Translations under genes and position numbers: made by a program | Assembly (NCBI RefSeq): GCF_050003625.1 | Contig: NC_134397.1 | Span: forward strand, 64,702,669-64,766,668 | DNA from: Haematobia irritans | Lineage: Eukaryota > Arthropoda > Insecta > Diptera > Muscidae | DNA: 64,000 nt | Direction: 5' to 3' | Shown here: positions 43,351-55,015 of the stretch, in pieces | How positions within the stretch are numbered: position 1 is the first letter of the stretch | Layout of the letters: the number at the start of each line of letters is the position of its first letter | Notes under the pieces: model-generated | Database searches by the model: none | Told to the model about the DNA's origin: nothing | The model's input: the letters and a program-made list of their open reading frames with translations, nothing else

Positions 43351-43571
43351 AAACTGAATTATATACGTATTTAATCGGTATTTTTTGATTTAATATATAC
43401 CACGTATGGATTTACTTACAATTTAGAAGACGATGTTAGAAGGTCGTAAGATACCTTGCCATCGGCAAGCGTTACCGCAACTCAAGTAATTCGATTGTGG
43501 TTGGCAGTGTTTAGAAGAAGTTTCTACGCAATCCATTGTGGAGGGTACATAAGCTTCGGCCTGGCCGAACT

Positions 43572-43905
43572 TAGGTTAGGTGGCAGCCCGATGTATCAGG
43601 CTCACTTAGACTATTCAGTCCATTATGATACCACATTGGTGATCTGGTAAACCGAATTTTATCATAGAGATAGCTGGGTTTCCGTTTGTAAATCAGTTTA
43701 TGTAGAAATACTAACGACTTGACATTAAGCAGGGTATTAGAACTAAAGCCAAAGAGGGAGTTTGTAACATGCGAAACATGATCGGTCCTGTGTAACCCAT
43801 ACACATAACGAACTATACTATTGAATGCCACGTTAAGTCTATTTTTGCTCACGGAGTCACAATTCGCGAAGAGTTCAGATCCGTAAATTAGACCCGGTAA
43901 TTTAG
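43572..43905 (-). pseudogene. Second LINE ORF2 C-terminal fragment fused to the S1/LINE tail
   Basis: The minus-strand frame reads LIYGSELFANCDSVSKNRLN and VAFNSIVRYVYGLHRTDHVS, the conserved region after reverse transcriptase in Jockey/CR1-like LINEs without RNase H. At about residue KIRFTR it jumps abruptly into the tail shared by S1 and the RNase H LINE (ATGGACTGAATAGTC, GGGCTGCCACCTAACC). No sequence resembling the normal end of this ORF follows, so it looks chimeric. The junction is near 43645-43650. Confidence 0.7.
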
Positions 43906-44236
43906 ACAAAAAAGGTAATTTTATTTAACTTAAATTAATTAGAAACAAACGAGTCACCTGTTGATATCAGTCCTAAGTCATACCACTGAGTTTTCAGGGC
44001 AAACCAAAGCTAGAACTGTCCGTCCGCTCTTCGGTTATAGTAAATGTTGTTTTATGTATACACTGAAAATAAGAATGGAAAATCTAAAGTCATGCGTGGC
44101 CGACTATATTATGCCCTGCACCACCTTTTTGATCTACATTTTCGATACCATCTCAAATCGTTTAATATTTAATCGTCTCGCTGCTCATAGTTTCGCATAA
44201 ATTGGAGTAAAACTTTGGCCTCAATGATCATATGAG

Positions 44237-45042
44237 AAGTGTTGCCAGTATTGGGGATTTCCCCCAAATTAAGGATATTTACGTGGATGGGACGAATTTT
44301 TTGTGTTGAGGACTTGGGGATTTGGTAGGAAATTTTCAGAAATTGTTCAATATCATTAAACAGCAACATTAAGAGATCTAGAGATAATCCGCAAGTAAAT
44401 GAATGGGAGTAACCAAGTGGCACCTTAAAAATATAGAAAATTACATTAAAATTTTATTCTACCAGTGTATGCCCAAGGTAAAACATAATAAGTTTAAATA
44501 ATACAAACAATATTTTGTTCGGACAAATCCTGAAAATATATATGGTTTGGGGTACGAGAGTCTGGGGTACTAGTATATGTTACAGAAGCGATTTTTTTTG
44601 AGGGTGTATAGAATATGGTTCATTTTTCGGTTCATTTTAAATTTTATTTCTTGACCATTTAGAAGGAAATTTTCGTTCATAAATACACCGAACTCTTATT
44701 TTTATTTCTCGAGCATTTTGGCCATTTGCATATGATAAAAATCCGATGACCTATATACCCATAAGTAATTCTAATGAGAGCTTTTATCGGATGATATTTT
44801 GAACACTCGTCTCCTGGTTTTGGTTTTGAAATATTGTTTTTATTGCAATTGACAAACTTGTGTAACAAAAATTTCATATTTTTTCAAATTCTATTTAATT
44901 TTTTACTTTTTTTCAGAAAAACTTGTGAAAAACTTATTGGGGAATTTTTTTTTTTCAGGAAATTTAACTTCAAATTGGAAATTTTTGGCAACGACAGAGT
45001 CTCAATTTGGGGACAAGAGCCAGGAAAATATTGGCAATACTG
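44237..45042. mobile_element. hAT1 element with perfect 8-bp duplication
   Basis: The ends are AAGTGTTGCCAGTATTGGGG and AATATTGGCAATACTG. The flanks CATATGAG (44229-44236) and CATATGAG (45043-45050) are an exact 8-bp duplication. Removing the element restores continuous A sequence (GATCATATGAGTGTAAATTG). A K fragment is nested at 44448-44612. No transposase. Confidence 0.95.
44448..44612 (-). mobile_element. Element K fragment
   Basis: ACCAGTGTATGCCCAAGG, AACATAATAAG, GTTACAGAAGCGATTTTTTT and GAGGGTGTA are the left end of K reversed, compare 31179-31360. Confidence 0.75.
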
Positions 45043-45217
45043 CATATGAGTGTAAATTGGGCGAAATATATATATGGGAGCTATAGCGAAATCAGAACTG
45101 ATTTCAATCAAATTTAGTACACTTGGCGATAATATTTTTTATATTCCTTGTGCAAAATTTTAATCAAATCAGGGTAAAAATGTAGCCCATATAAGTACAT
45201 ATCGGGCGAAAGACATA

Positions 45218-45453
45218 CACTGAAAGAAGAGTTTTCTTTTCTTAGGAACGATGTTTTACACAAGCAAAAAATGTTCTTTTCACGTTAAAGATTTTTCTTT
45301 AAAGGCAAATTATGTTAGAACAATTGGAGACAATCATTGAATCGCATATTATACATTTAGGATTGTTTGGAATAAAAGAAAATACTTTATAAAAAAGGAG
45401 AATTTCGTTTGTCTAAAATTTTCTTCCTGAGGAAAGCATTTTTTCTTTGGGTG
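45218..45453 (+). mobile_element. MITE, family P, complete copy
   Basis: TA then CACTGAAAGAAGAGTTTTCT; the far end is GCATTTTTTCTTTGGGTG then TA. The interior includes GAATTTCGTTTGTCTAAAAT. It is inserted in element A between GACATA and TATATGGGAG, so the empty site is clear. 236 bp, non-coding. Confidence 0.85.
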
Positions 45454-45744
45454 TATATATGGGAGTTATACCTAAATCAGAACCTATTTCTTTCAAAATC
45501 AATAGCGTTCAATTCTGACCTAAAATTCATAGTTGTCCAAATTTGAAGTCGATTGGACTAAAACAGCATCCAGAGAAGGAATATGATCATCCCAAACATG
45601 TCTCAAGAGCAGGAGTGATTCAGGGTATAAATATTGAAATTAAATCTTATTCTTAACTTGCAACAAAATGGGGAATTTGAAGACACCTTTCAAAAATCTT
45701 TATTCTGAATCTGAATCTAAGAGATATCAAAAAGTACAAAAAAA

Positions 45745-46045
45745 AAACGAACCCTCTATTTCACTAAAGCCAATTTAACTTGATCATTTTAGTTCATGGA
45801 ATTGTTATGTTGGGAGAAAGTTTCCGTTACTCCAATAATTTTTTGCGTACATTAGTTAAATGACCGAAAAAATTTGGAAAAAAATTGTAAACAAATGAAG
45901 CATAAAGATTTACAAAATTCGTACAAAATTGTTCATTATTTCTTTAAATTTGTAAATTTTACTACAAATACGTCCATTTTGAACTTCGTATGACACTAAA
46001 GTCATTCTTGCAAACTAAAGTCATTCTTGCAAAAAACTTCTCTAG
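45745..46045 (-). mobile_element. M1 MITE fragment
   Basis: Reversed M1 sequence: GAACCCTCTATTTCACTAAA, GCCAATTTAACTTGATC, GCGTACATTAGTTAAATGAC, GAACTTCGTATGACACTAAA. The end beyond AATGTC-like motifs is degraded, with a small duplication of CTAAAGTCATTCTTGCAAA. Confidence 0.75.
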
Positions 46046-48899
46046 AAAATTTCATAAGGATCAGTCAACAATTACGAAGGACTTTATTATTGGTTCTGAC
46101 TGTAATCTCTATATAGATATGTGAATATGAGAACTCTTTGAAATCTTCACCATAGTTTGAGAAGAAGTTGCTTTGATGGTAGAATCTTAAACCAATTTCC
46201 CAACTACGAGTATAACAACATTCACGTTATTAAATAGATTTTTGTTTATTTTTTTTTTATTTTATTTTTTTTTAATTTTCCCCTTATATCGACTAATACC
46301 TCCTGTAGAGTATTCTAATATTATTCCATAAAATGTGCGGGATTAGGTTTTTTTGGTTTTACTTATTCAAATTGTTGCTGTAGTTGGGATAAATGGTGTG
46401 CAGTATGTCTGTTGGTCAGTCTGTATGATGTTCTAATGGTGTGGTGTAGTGTCCAAGTGTTGAATAGTGATTGAGGACTTGTTTTGGAAAACACAACCGA
46501 CACAACTTTGAAGGTTAGCTGCTAGTCTCTCCACAGACACTGACTGACCAACAAATAGTCGGACATACAGACAGACAAACAGCCATACAGATGGTCAAGC
46601 AGATTTTGTGTAAGCAGACACATGGGGGAAGGAGTTGTGAATGGCAGCACATCCAGAGGCAAGAATGGATGGAGGACAAAATACATTGGCTTTCTCCCTC
46701 TCTATCTTTCTCTCGCTCTCTGAATGGTTTCTTGCAAAGGACTCAAAATAAAACATTTTGAATCAGAAAAAAAACAATGATTAATATTTACCTTCTTTAA
46801 GTCCTGAGATGGAAAGTTTCCTTTTTAATTTGGGTTGTCTGGTTTTTTTAAGTTTTTGGGCACAACAGCAAATCCTTTTTGCCAAAGGGGATGTTTTTCT
46901 TAATGAATTTTTTGTTTTTTTGAAAAACTTAGTTACTGCCACATAAACCTTATGCGTTGCTATTTAATCGCCTGGATTTTGAAGGTTTTTTTTGTTTTTT
47001 TTGGAAGAAATGGGGTTTTGTTGGGTAAATTTGCTTAAAGTGTCTTAAACTTCAGTTATTAAAAAGTTTGTGATGATGACCACTCATTTAGTTAAATTTT
47101 TCATTATTTTCGTTATGTTTTCGAGGGTTTGTTTTTTTTAATGATTAGACGACTCTCATCTCACGCATGACCGTTGAAAAAAAAAAAAAAACAGCATTAC
47201 AAAAACAAAAATGCATCGATAAATTTTGCGTTTGTTAGAACCGAAATGACGGTGTAGCAAGGCATGGCATAATTTTTTTCCGGAGGAGGGAAGGCAACGA
47301 CTGCGTCAACGAACAGCGGCGAAAAATGCATAAATGCACACTCCAACAACAAGAACAAAAAAAAACACAAGCAGTGCACACACACACACGTACGGCACAC
47401 AAAGCAAATAAGCTGGACAACCAAACGAACACAAACCGCAGACAAAATTTACTGTTATTTTTTTAATTTTTTTCCGATGGGTCTTTTGTTTAATAAGTTA
47501 ATAAATTAGTTTGTTTTTTTTGGGGGGGATTTAGAATTTAGTTCTTAATTTTTGTTTCTTTTTATTTCACGAAAATTTTCAAAATTCTTGTTTTTTCGAA
47601 ATTTATTTCAATTTTTTTTAATTAATTTTTGTGTTTTTTTTTCTCTAAATTATTTATTTGTTTCTTTTTTTGTTGTAATATTTTTTTCCTTTTTTTGTTT
47701 GATTATTGTTTAGTTTCTAATGTCTGCACATCCTTTTCGTTTGGAGGCTCTGAGCGCGACTAATGAAAAGTTTTACTCAACGCCGCTAAAAGTACGGAAA
47801 AAATTAACTAAAATCTAATGTGTAATGAATGCTCCCCCGAAAAACGTATCCAAAAACACAGACACGACAATGGTGGTGGAGGGCATATTTTACACAACAC
47901 GGCAGAGCTCAAAGCATAGTAGAAAGCATCTCATTTGCAGCAGTAGCAGCATTCAAACCAACCACCATCATTGAATGTCCCCCCTTCCCTAGGCAAAAAC
48001 AACGAAACACATAATCACAAAGAGTCATCTCCAATGCTGCAGTTTTGGGGGGCGACAGCAACGCTAACGTAGTCAAACCAGAGAACGACCTTAACTAATT
48101 TCTAATGCATTTCATGTGATGCTCTGCGTCGTAGTCGTCGTTGTCTCCCTCAAATAAACAAAAACAACAAAGGCAAAAGCATTCATTGGGCAGCACGCGC
48201 CAAGAGTATCACGACTATACACAAAAAAAAACAGCAGAGCAGCATCATTATCACACCACCGTCATCATCATCATCGTCTTAATCACAACCACCATATTTA
48301 AAAGCAACAATAACATTGTAGAGAGAAATATCAACATCATTATTACCATCATATGTTAGATTTATTCTTCTCTTGTATCAACAGCCAGTTTGTTGTTATT
48401 CTCCGTTGTTTTGACTCTCATAATATCCATATGCCGAAAATATTCTTACAACAGTTTACAGCAGCGACAGCAGCTGCTGTAGTATGCGTCAACAGCATCT
48501 TGCTTATAATTCACCTCAAACACCCACTACTCACTCCCCACCATAATTGACCATACTAAAAATATACTCTTTCTCTGTTTGCATTTGCTCCCATCTTTGA
48601 TTGTTCTCATTCTTTAGTTTTAATATCTCTCATTCTCTTATCACCCCTCTCCACATCCTCGACCCTCCACCCACTCATTAAATAAATGCCTGTGCGTGCA
48701 TTTTGTTAGGCACAGAGACCAAAATCAAAAAACCTTTTCATTTCATTTACTTTCACACTGTGAGGAGTCACATCAGACGCCGCACACTTGTGGGTAAAGT
48801 TTTCCTTTTGTAGGCAATCACCTACACTCTCTTCTAAGGCCAGAGATGGAAATATGGCTAAACAATGGCATAATGACAGGAATATGATATATTTTTATT
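46046..48899. other. Unique DNA island, candidate hb distal regulatory region
   Basis: Almost 2.9 kb without recognised transposons, with mixed composition. It includes pyrimidine tracts (CTCTCTATCTTTCTCTC), CA-rich runs (about 47380-47400) and CAG/CAT-type triplet runs (48225-48300, 48460-48480). Reading frames are short and low complexity. Such islands in a transposon-dense locus often hold enhancers or untranslated exons. In Drosophila hb has a distal P1 promoter and shadow/stripe enhancers upstream, but nothing here identifies them directly. Confidence 0.35.
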
Positions 48900-49805
48900 G
48901 AAAACTTAAAATTTAAATCTACAACAGTTGAGGAATATGTGCTATGTTTTAGTGTGAAGTTTACACTGTGAACACAGTCAAAGCGGCTGTCGGAAGATGT
49001 GTAAAAATGTGATTCGTAATTTATAATAAATGTTTAACTAAAATCTAGTTAATAACGTTACGACAAGTAGAAGAAAATTTATTACACATTCAGTTTTTTA
49101 TCTTGTTAAAGAAACATTTCGTAGTTCGAAACAAAAAATTATAAGTATGGCGCATTTTGTTATAAAATTTACAAATTTTAAGATATTCCAAATTATTTTG
49201 TTGCAAATACAAATTAAGTAAATCATTAAACTTCGATTGCGCATAACTGTTTCCCTTGTTTTTAGTTCATTTAGGCAAATATTTGAACAAAATGGATATC
49301 AATATTTTTCATTGGACATCGTGGACATCCACCTACCACAATAGAACATTTAGGCATAGATTGAAAAAAAAACAATTTTAATAATTCCAAAAAGTTAATA
49401 CTTTTTTTATCGAATTGGAGAAAATTTATTAAAAATACTTTTTTTCTGTTGTTTAAGAAAAAATTTAAAATAAAATTGTTTTATGTGTCTTTAGCTCTAT
49501 ACGGAATTCGAGATAGAAACCATTAAAGTAAAATTTACTTATTAAAAAAAAAAAACTATGAACATAATTTAAGTAAAATTTGCACATTTTAGGAAAATAT
49601 GAACTATTTGGTGCGAATTTTGAATTTAGAAAAAAATTATTAACTTCATTTATATAAAAGTTTCTTATTTTTATTCATTTCAAGTAAGAAAAAAGCCATA
49701 AAAACTAGAAAAATGTTCTCATTTGACAAAATTTAATTGATATCAAATAATTTGTATGATCTCAACTAAAGTTAAATTGGCTATAAAAATGTCGTTCAGT
49801 TGTTT
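48900..49805 (+). mobile_element. Two divergent M1-like MITE copies
   Basis: At about 48980-49290 and 49370-49795 the M1 word order recurs in degraded form (AAATTTATTACACATTCAGT, TTGTTAAAGAAACATTTCG, TAAAATTTACAAATTT; then GTCTTTAGCTCTATACGG, CTAAAGTTAAATTGGC). The ends are not well preserved, so boundaries are approximate. Confidence 0.55.
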
Positions 49806-51946
49806 ACTAAAGGTCAGTACTATGTTCGCTTTTCGCGTTGAAATTTTCACGGTTACTTTTTTAAAATAGTGCGATTAAAAGCAAATAGTTTAACTCAATT
49901 GATACGCATTGTCTTTTTCATACCATAGATTTGGTCAAGATTTAACAGATTGTTTTAGAAAAAGTAATCGCGGAAATAATGTGATTTTAAACTCGAAAAC
50001 CAAAGGGATAACATTTGTTTCCAACAATTTAAAGTTAATTGATTCGTTTATTCTAGTAAAATGTTCCTCAATGCGAGAAAAAAATGTCTTGATTTTTTTT
50101 ATATAAACTCAAAATGAGAAAACAATTTTCGAACAAATGAATGAACACTTCGATTTTGCCAAAAAAATCATCTTAAATTTCAAATATAGCTTAAAATTTT
50201 TTTATCAAATTTTAACTCCAACCGCTGTTTTTGCTCAAGATTTTTTTAAAAAAAGGCCGATAATCAACACACATTATCGCTCTAACACGATTATATTTTT
50301 AATTATTCATTTTAAAGAAAATAAACTTTTTCAATTGTTGCTTTGGATCATTCGCCATCAAGTTATAATAAAATTTGCCAAATACAAATTTTATTATGTT
50401 TTTACAGATCTATTTTCGATTTTGGCGGCTAAACTCGAACTTAATAGCTAACTTAAACAATAAAAAATATTCCTTTGTAATATTTTATATATATTATGTA
50501 ATATTTTATCTACTCTGATCTTTTTTTATGATTGTAATTTTCCTCAAAATTAAGAAAATTCCCTGTTTTTCTTGTCTAACATCTCTATCTACAGAAGGCA
50601 TTGTGCTAACGATGACCATTGTAAACTGCCATCACTGGATTTTAGTTTTACTGTCAGTGACATTCTCTTTCCACGTGTCTACCTCAGTCTCCATAAATAC
50701 TCACTCACTCACCTTGCTCATTTACAAAGACGATTGTCGGCCGGTCCAATGCTCTCCTCCTCATTAATTACAATTATGTGGTTTCTGAATGGCTCTCCGC
50801 GTTTGTTTTGATTTCGCAAAAAAACAAAACTGCACGCACACGTAAGTTTTCTATTCTCTTCTTGTTCTCCGTAGTAGAGCTGCTGCCGGTGCTGCTGCAG
50901 ATGCTGTTTATTATTTTGCAGAAGTGCATGGATGGCTTTTGTCATGTAGCAAGCTCTCCATAATATTATTTCTCTTTTTCTCACTTAACTTATATGCTCA
51001 CTTCAAGCGCCAAATAAAATCTCTTGGTATCTTTTGGTTTGGCCAACAAAGCTAACACTACAAATGTTGTTGTTGGTTGGATTTCTTTGTGCATTTTCAA
51101 ATTTCTCCGTTAAAAATCCCCACCACCGATGGGGGAAAAATCATCACGACACAAACAACTAACAGTCATTCGTTCGTTCGCTCGCTCGCTAGCTAACTGA
51201 CTGACTTGACTGCCTGAATTGTGTTGTGTTGGTTTTTTTTGGAGTGCGTTGAGCTTTGGTTTTTTTGCTTTTATTTTTCTTTAGGATTCCTGTTGTTTAT
51301 CCTGTTTGAGTGGATGTATGCTCTGCCATACGCCTATAGATGTGTATGTCCTTGTGTATGTGTCACACTCTGTATTTGTATGCGTAGTCGAGTTGGTGGT
51401 TGTAGTTGTATTATCCTTGTTTTTGTGTGCTTTTTTGTTGTATAACAAAAACACACTCAGCCGTTGTCGTTGTTTGATGTTTTTTTTTCGTTAGATTTTT
51501 GCCGATGTCGTTATATTTTTTTCTAAATTCTGTTATCGCTTTTGTATTTGTTGTTGTTGCTTTTTGGCGTTTGTGTATCCGCCAAACGCCTATTTTAGAG
51601 ACAATCTTTTTTGTTTTTGGATTTGTTGTTTTATGGAAATAGTTTTGTTGTTGTCTATTTCTATTTCGTTGGTATAATAAAATGTTTAAATTTTAATTGC
51701 TTTTCGCGGAAAAGTTTTTCATTAAAGAAGGATATTGAAAAATCCAAGAGAAAATTTTGCATATCGATGTCTACACTGATTGCTTTAAAATTGAAAATAT
51801 AAATATATGAAATAAATAAAAATATAAATAAAGAATATATTAAAAAAATATAATAATAATAAATCTCTTTTATTTTAAATTATTTTTACAATTATTTCAT
51901 ATTTAAGAATTTAAAACGAATATTCATTGAAGTATACACATTCAAA
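49806..51946. other. Unique DNA island
   Basis: 49.8-50.5 kb is AT-rich with low-complexity frames. 50.5-51.65 kb is more mixed, with CTCACTCACC, GCTGCTGCCGGTGCTGCTGC, a short tetranucleotide tract (GTTCGTTCGCTCGCTCGC at 51172-51190) and TG/GTT-rich tracts. No gene is supported. It may include an untranslated exon or promoter (see findings). Confidence 0.35.
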
Positions 51947-52222
51947 CAAAAAATCCCTTTCTCCGGAACGAAATTGTTGACTAATGAAATACGTCTTTGT
52001 TATGAATACTTTCTATTAGAGAAAATAAAACAGAATTTATATCAAGCATGGTAACGTTTGTCTCTAAATATGTTTATTACCAAACAAAAATTGTATTCCT
52101 CCGGAACGAAATTTTTGACTAATGACATTCCCTCTTGTTATGAGTACTTTCTATTAGAGAAAATAAAACAGAATTTATGTCAAGCATGGCAACGTTTGTC
52201 TCTAAATGTGTTTATTTGCGTT
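51947..52222. repeat. 138-bp tandem duplication next to LINE 5' end
   Basis: CTCCGGAACGAAATT at 51961 and 52099, and CTATTAGAGAAAATAAAACA at 52013 and 52151, are both offset by 138 bp. The two units are about 85-90% identical by eye. It lies directly upstream of the truncated LINE, and its second unit forms the N-terminal part of the 279-codon frame. Confidence 0.85.
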
Positions 52223-52289
52223 AAATTTTTTTTAGCGTCAAAAGAAATCTTTGTTTGTTTTTTAAATTTCGTTCCTCTGCAAGTACAAT

Positions 52290-53440
52290 TGTTCGGTCAC
52301 AGTTACGGTCACAGTTCGGTCCTCAAAATAATACCAGATATGCCTAACGTAGTGGATTACACTTTGGCGAGTCCACTTTTCGACAAAAAGTTTGAGACTC
52401 TAATCCCCAACAGTGAGGCGTGGTGCACACGGACCCCGGGGAATAAAGAATATATAGATTTCTACACTGATGGCTCCAAATTGGATGGACAATTGGGTTT
52501 CGGAGTATATTCTAATGATCTGGAACTTCGTATAGCGAAAAGATTACCTAATCACTGTAGTGTTTTACAGGCTGAAATATTAGCAATAAGAGAAGTGGTG
52601 AATTGGCTGAGAAGTAATATTCCAAAAAATGTGGGCATTAATATATACTCAGACAGTCAACCTGCAATAAAATCCTTGGACTCTGTGTTCCTCAACTCGA
52701 AAACGGCCATCGACTGCCGCAAATCTCTCAATGAGATGGCTGAGCAGTACAATATTCACCTAATATGGGTGCCTGGCCATAGGAACATACCGGTGAACTG
52801 CGAAGCGGATGAGTTGGCAAGGGACTACCTTACATATTCCAGGGGACCTAGAATCTGTTGGTATGCCCCTGGCTACCTGCAGGCTCATCCTGCGTGAGAA
52901 GGCTGTTATGATGGCAAATGTTCGATGGGTGAATTGCAAGGGTTGTAACGACACCAAGCAAATATGGCCCCATTTAAACTTAAACCACACACTAGATATG
53001 CTATTGTTCTCGAGACGTCAGATATCACTCCTGATATCTGCTATAACGGATCGCTGCCTGATAGGCGATTTTGCAAAAACTATTGGCGCGAAGTATAATG
53101 ACTATTGTATGAGATGTCATGATGCGGAGGAAAAGGAATCAATCAAACACCTCTTGTGTGAGTGTCCTGCATTTTGTGTAAAGCGCAAGCAACTTTTAGG
53201 AGCATATAGCTTCAGATTACTGGCGGATCTGGAAAACGTTAACTTAAGCAGTCTGCTAATGTTTTTGGAACAATCTGGTTGGTTCAACAAAGAAAAATAA
53301 TCAAGAAGGTTCAGCGGTTAAAACTAGAAGTGCCCATATGTAATAGGTGTTTTTAGTTAATGTGGTATCACAATGGACTGAATAGTCTAAGTGAGCCTGA
53401 ATCTTAATCGGGCTGCCACTTTAACCTAACCTTACCTAAT
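52290..53440 (+). pseudogene. 5'-truncated LINE ORF2: RNase H domain plus CCHC-like C-terminus and 3' tail
   Basis: A plus-strand frame to 52897 encodes a complete RNase H1 fold: FYTDGSKLDG (first Asp), LQAEILAIREV (Glu), NIYSDSQPAIKS (Asp), WVPGHRNIPVNCEADELA (His and last Asp). This is the domain carried after reverse transcriptase by I/LOA-type LINEs. A frameshift near 52816-52822 moves the rest into the frame ending at 53300, which has the CMRCHDAEEKESIKHLLCEC cysteine-histidine cluster and ends GWFNKEK. The 3'UTR ends GGGCTGCCACTTTAACC and CCTTACC. Reverse transcriptase and ORF1 are missing. Related fragments are at 18.8, 36.9, 38.1 and 40.0 kb. Confidence 0.88.
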
Positions 53441-53810
53441 CACAAAAATAAGTAAATAACTTTTGACAATTTCAAGATAACCTCTTGGCATAATTAAAAT
53501 TTTCCACTTGTTAAAGAATATTTTGTAGTTTAAAGGAAAAAATTGGAGTCAAAAATTGCCAGAATGTCTAGTGTCATTCGAAAATCAAGACGGTCCCATT
53601 TGTAATAAAATTTAAAACAAAAAATTAACTATTTGTTAAGAAGTGCGAATTCATTTGCGTATACTTTTGTCACGTTTTTAGTTCATGTAACTAATGTACA
53701 CAAAACAATTTTAGAGTAAAAGAAACTTTCTTCAAACATAAAAATTCTATGAACTAAAATAAAGTTAAATTGGCTTTAGTGAAATAGAGGGTTCACTTTT
53801 TTTTTGAGTG
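53441..53810 (+). mobile_element. M1 MITE right part
   Basis: It starts mid-element (TCACAAAAATAAGTAAATAA) directly after the LINE tail and runs to the M1 end GGGTTCACTTTTTTTTTGAGTG-type terminus, followed by TA at 53811-53812. The left half is absent. Confidence 0.85.
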
Positions 53811-54185
53811 TACATTGTGGCTGATATATATTGCAACTAACATCAGGTTGCTCTCATTTCTAAGCCACTTGTCTGAGAGCTGATAGATTTATTTTACTGA
53901 TAGTTTATTTTATTATTTACAGCCTTACCAAAGCATTTTGACCTATTGCATTCAGAAAGAAAGTAATTCGTTATGGAATTCAAAAGTGATAGTGTGATTG
54001 CTTTATATTTACATTTCTTCAGCATTTAATGTGAATAAAATTACTCTATCATTTCTCGTTACTGTGATACAGGCTGTGTTGCAACGTGTCCCAAAAGTGG
54101 AAGTGGTCCTAGCCGAAAATACCTTTTTTGATCAATTCCGTAGTGTCATAATAGAAGAAGAAAACATCACGAGAATGAATGCAAA

Positions 54186-54520
54186 TAATATTGAAAAATA
54201 AGCTTGGACTAAAGCCAGTAGGATTCCAAAAAGTACAAGAGCTCAACGATGCACAAAAAAATTAGACTGCAGATGAGCCAAGGATTTGTTTCTCTGGCAC
54301 AAAAGGGGCCAGGTACCGAATTTGGTTTTTTCCCCAATGATAAGTCATTCTAAATTGAGCAGTTTGTAAATAAACAAAATTATTGAATTTACTTACCAAA
54401 GAGTATAGCTGTTACAGCTTCGATTGGCCACCATAACTCAAGCTCTGCTGATGTTAATGGTGTGAGTCACTCCCCGTTCGTATTCATCGACGGTGGGGTC
54501 AAAAGAAATACCAAATAATA
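54186..54520 (+). pseudogene. Tc1/mariner-superfamily transposase, N-terminal/central relic
   Basis: In plus-strand frames broken by stops and frameshifts, translation gives LGLKPVGFQKVQELNDAQKK, PNDKSF (position of the first catalytic FSDEK-type block, Asp kept), IEQFVNKQN, YLPKS and HSPFVFIDGGVK. This is the order expected around the first catalytic Asp and following strands of mariner-like DDxD transposases. It ends abruptly in element A-like sequence. Upstream DNA (53998-54185) may be the N-terminus but I cannot confirm it. Confidence 0.75.
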
Positions 54521-55015
54521 ACGGGGAAATATCCTAAAGACAGTATTGAAGACGTGATATAGGCCCCATAAAGACCTATGTCTTGAATTGCCTTCTTGGG
54601 CATCAAGACAACCCAATTTGAATCCGATTTGTTTGAAAATCTAACTCTGGCGTTTTTTTTTATATCTATAAGTAGGTGTGACGAATATGGTCCATGTTTT
54701 GATATAGCCCCATACACGCAAAGAAAAAAAAAAACGTTTGGAAAACGTGTACCGAAAACTTTTTTCTTTTATTAGAGTTTTTTGAATTGCTTCGAAAATT
54801 TTAAACTTTTATCACCAAAAAAATCGTTTGTTATAAATTTTTTATTTTTTCAATAAAAAAAGTTATTTTTGAAACAACAACAACACTGTTCTTTTCTGTC
54901 TTTAATAAGACACATTTTACAGTCCAAATTTTAATATACTACAATGTAATGTTGAAAATTTGGCGGAATCTTCCGAACATATCTGGAATATATGTAAAAC
55001 AAAAAAAAAAAACTT

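Larger units (their letters stand above)
42664..43571 (-). mobile_element. Element B, reversed, with SINE fragment and minisatellite inside
   Basis: It begins with the B far end (TGCCCTCCATCATAGGATGG). An S1 SINE body fragment follows at 42688-42775, then B tandem units (CTAACACCATG-type reversed: CATGGTGTTAGTATATGG; TATATATAGCCCC). A 29-bp minisatellite lies at 43090-43350. The B head ends it (TTCTACGCAATCCATTGTGG, TCGGCCTGGCCGAACTTAGG). Confidence 0.8.
44058..45640 (+). mobile_element. Element A copy with nested hAT1, K and P elements
   Basis: A-family start motifs (AGTCATGCGTGGCCGACTAT, ATGCCCTGCACCACC) lead into A interior. They are interrupted by hAT1 (44237-45042), resume (GGGCGAAATATATATATGGG), are interrupted by P (45218-45453), and resume again (AATTTGAAGTCGATTGGACT). 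A small Q fragment (GAGAAGGAATATGATCATC) is at about 45572-45612. Confidence 0.8.

Noticed and set aside
50137..50451. 104-codon plus-strand frame
   Set aside because: AT-rich K/N/F/I composition expected by chance in this background.
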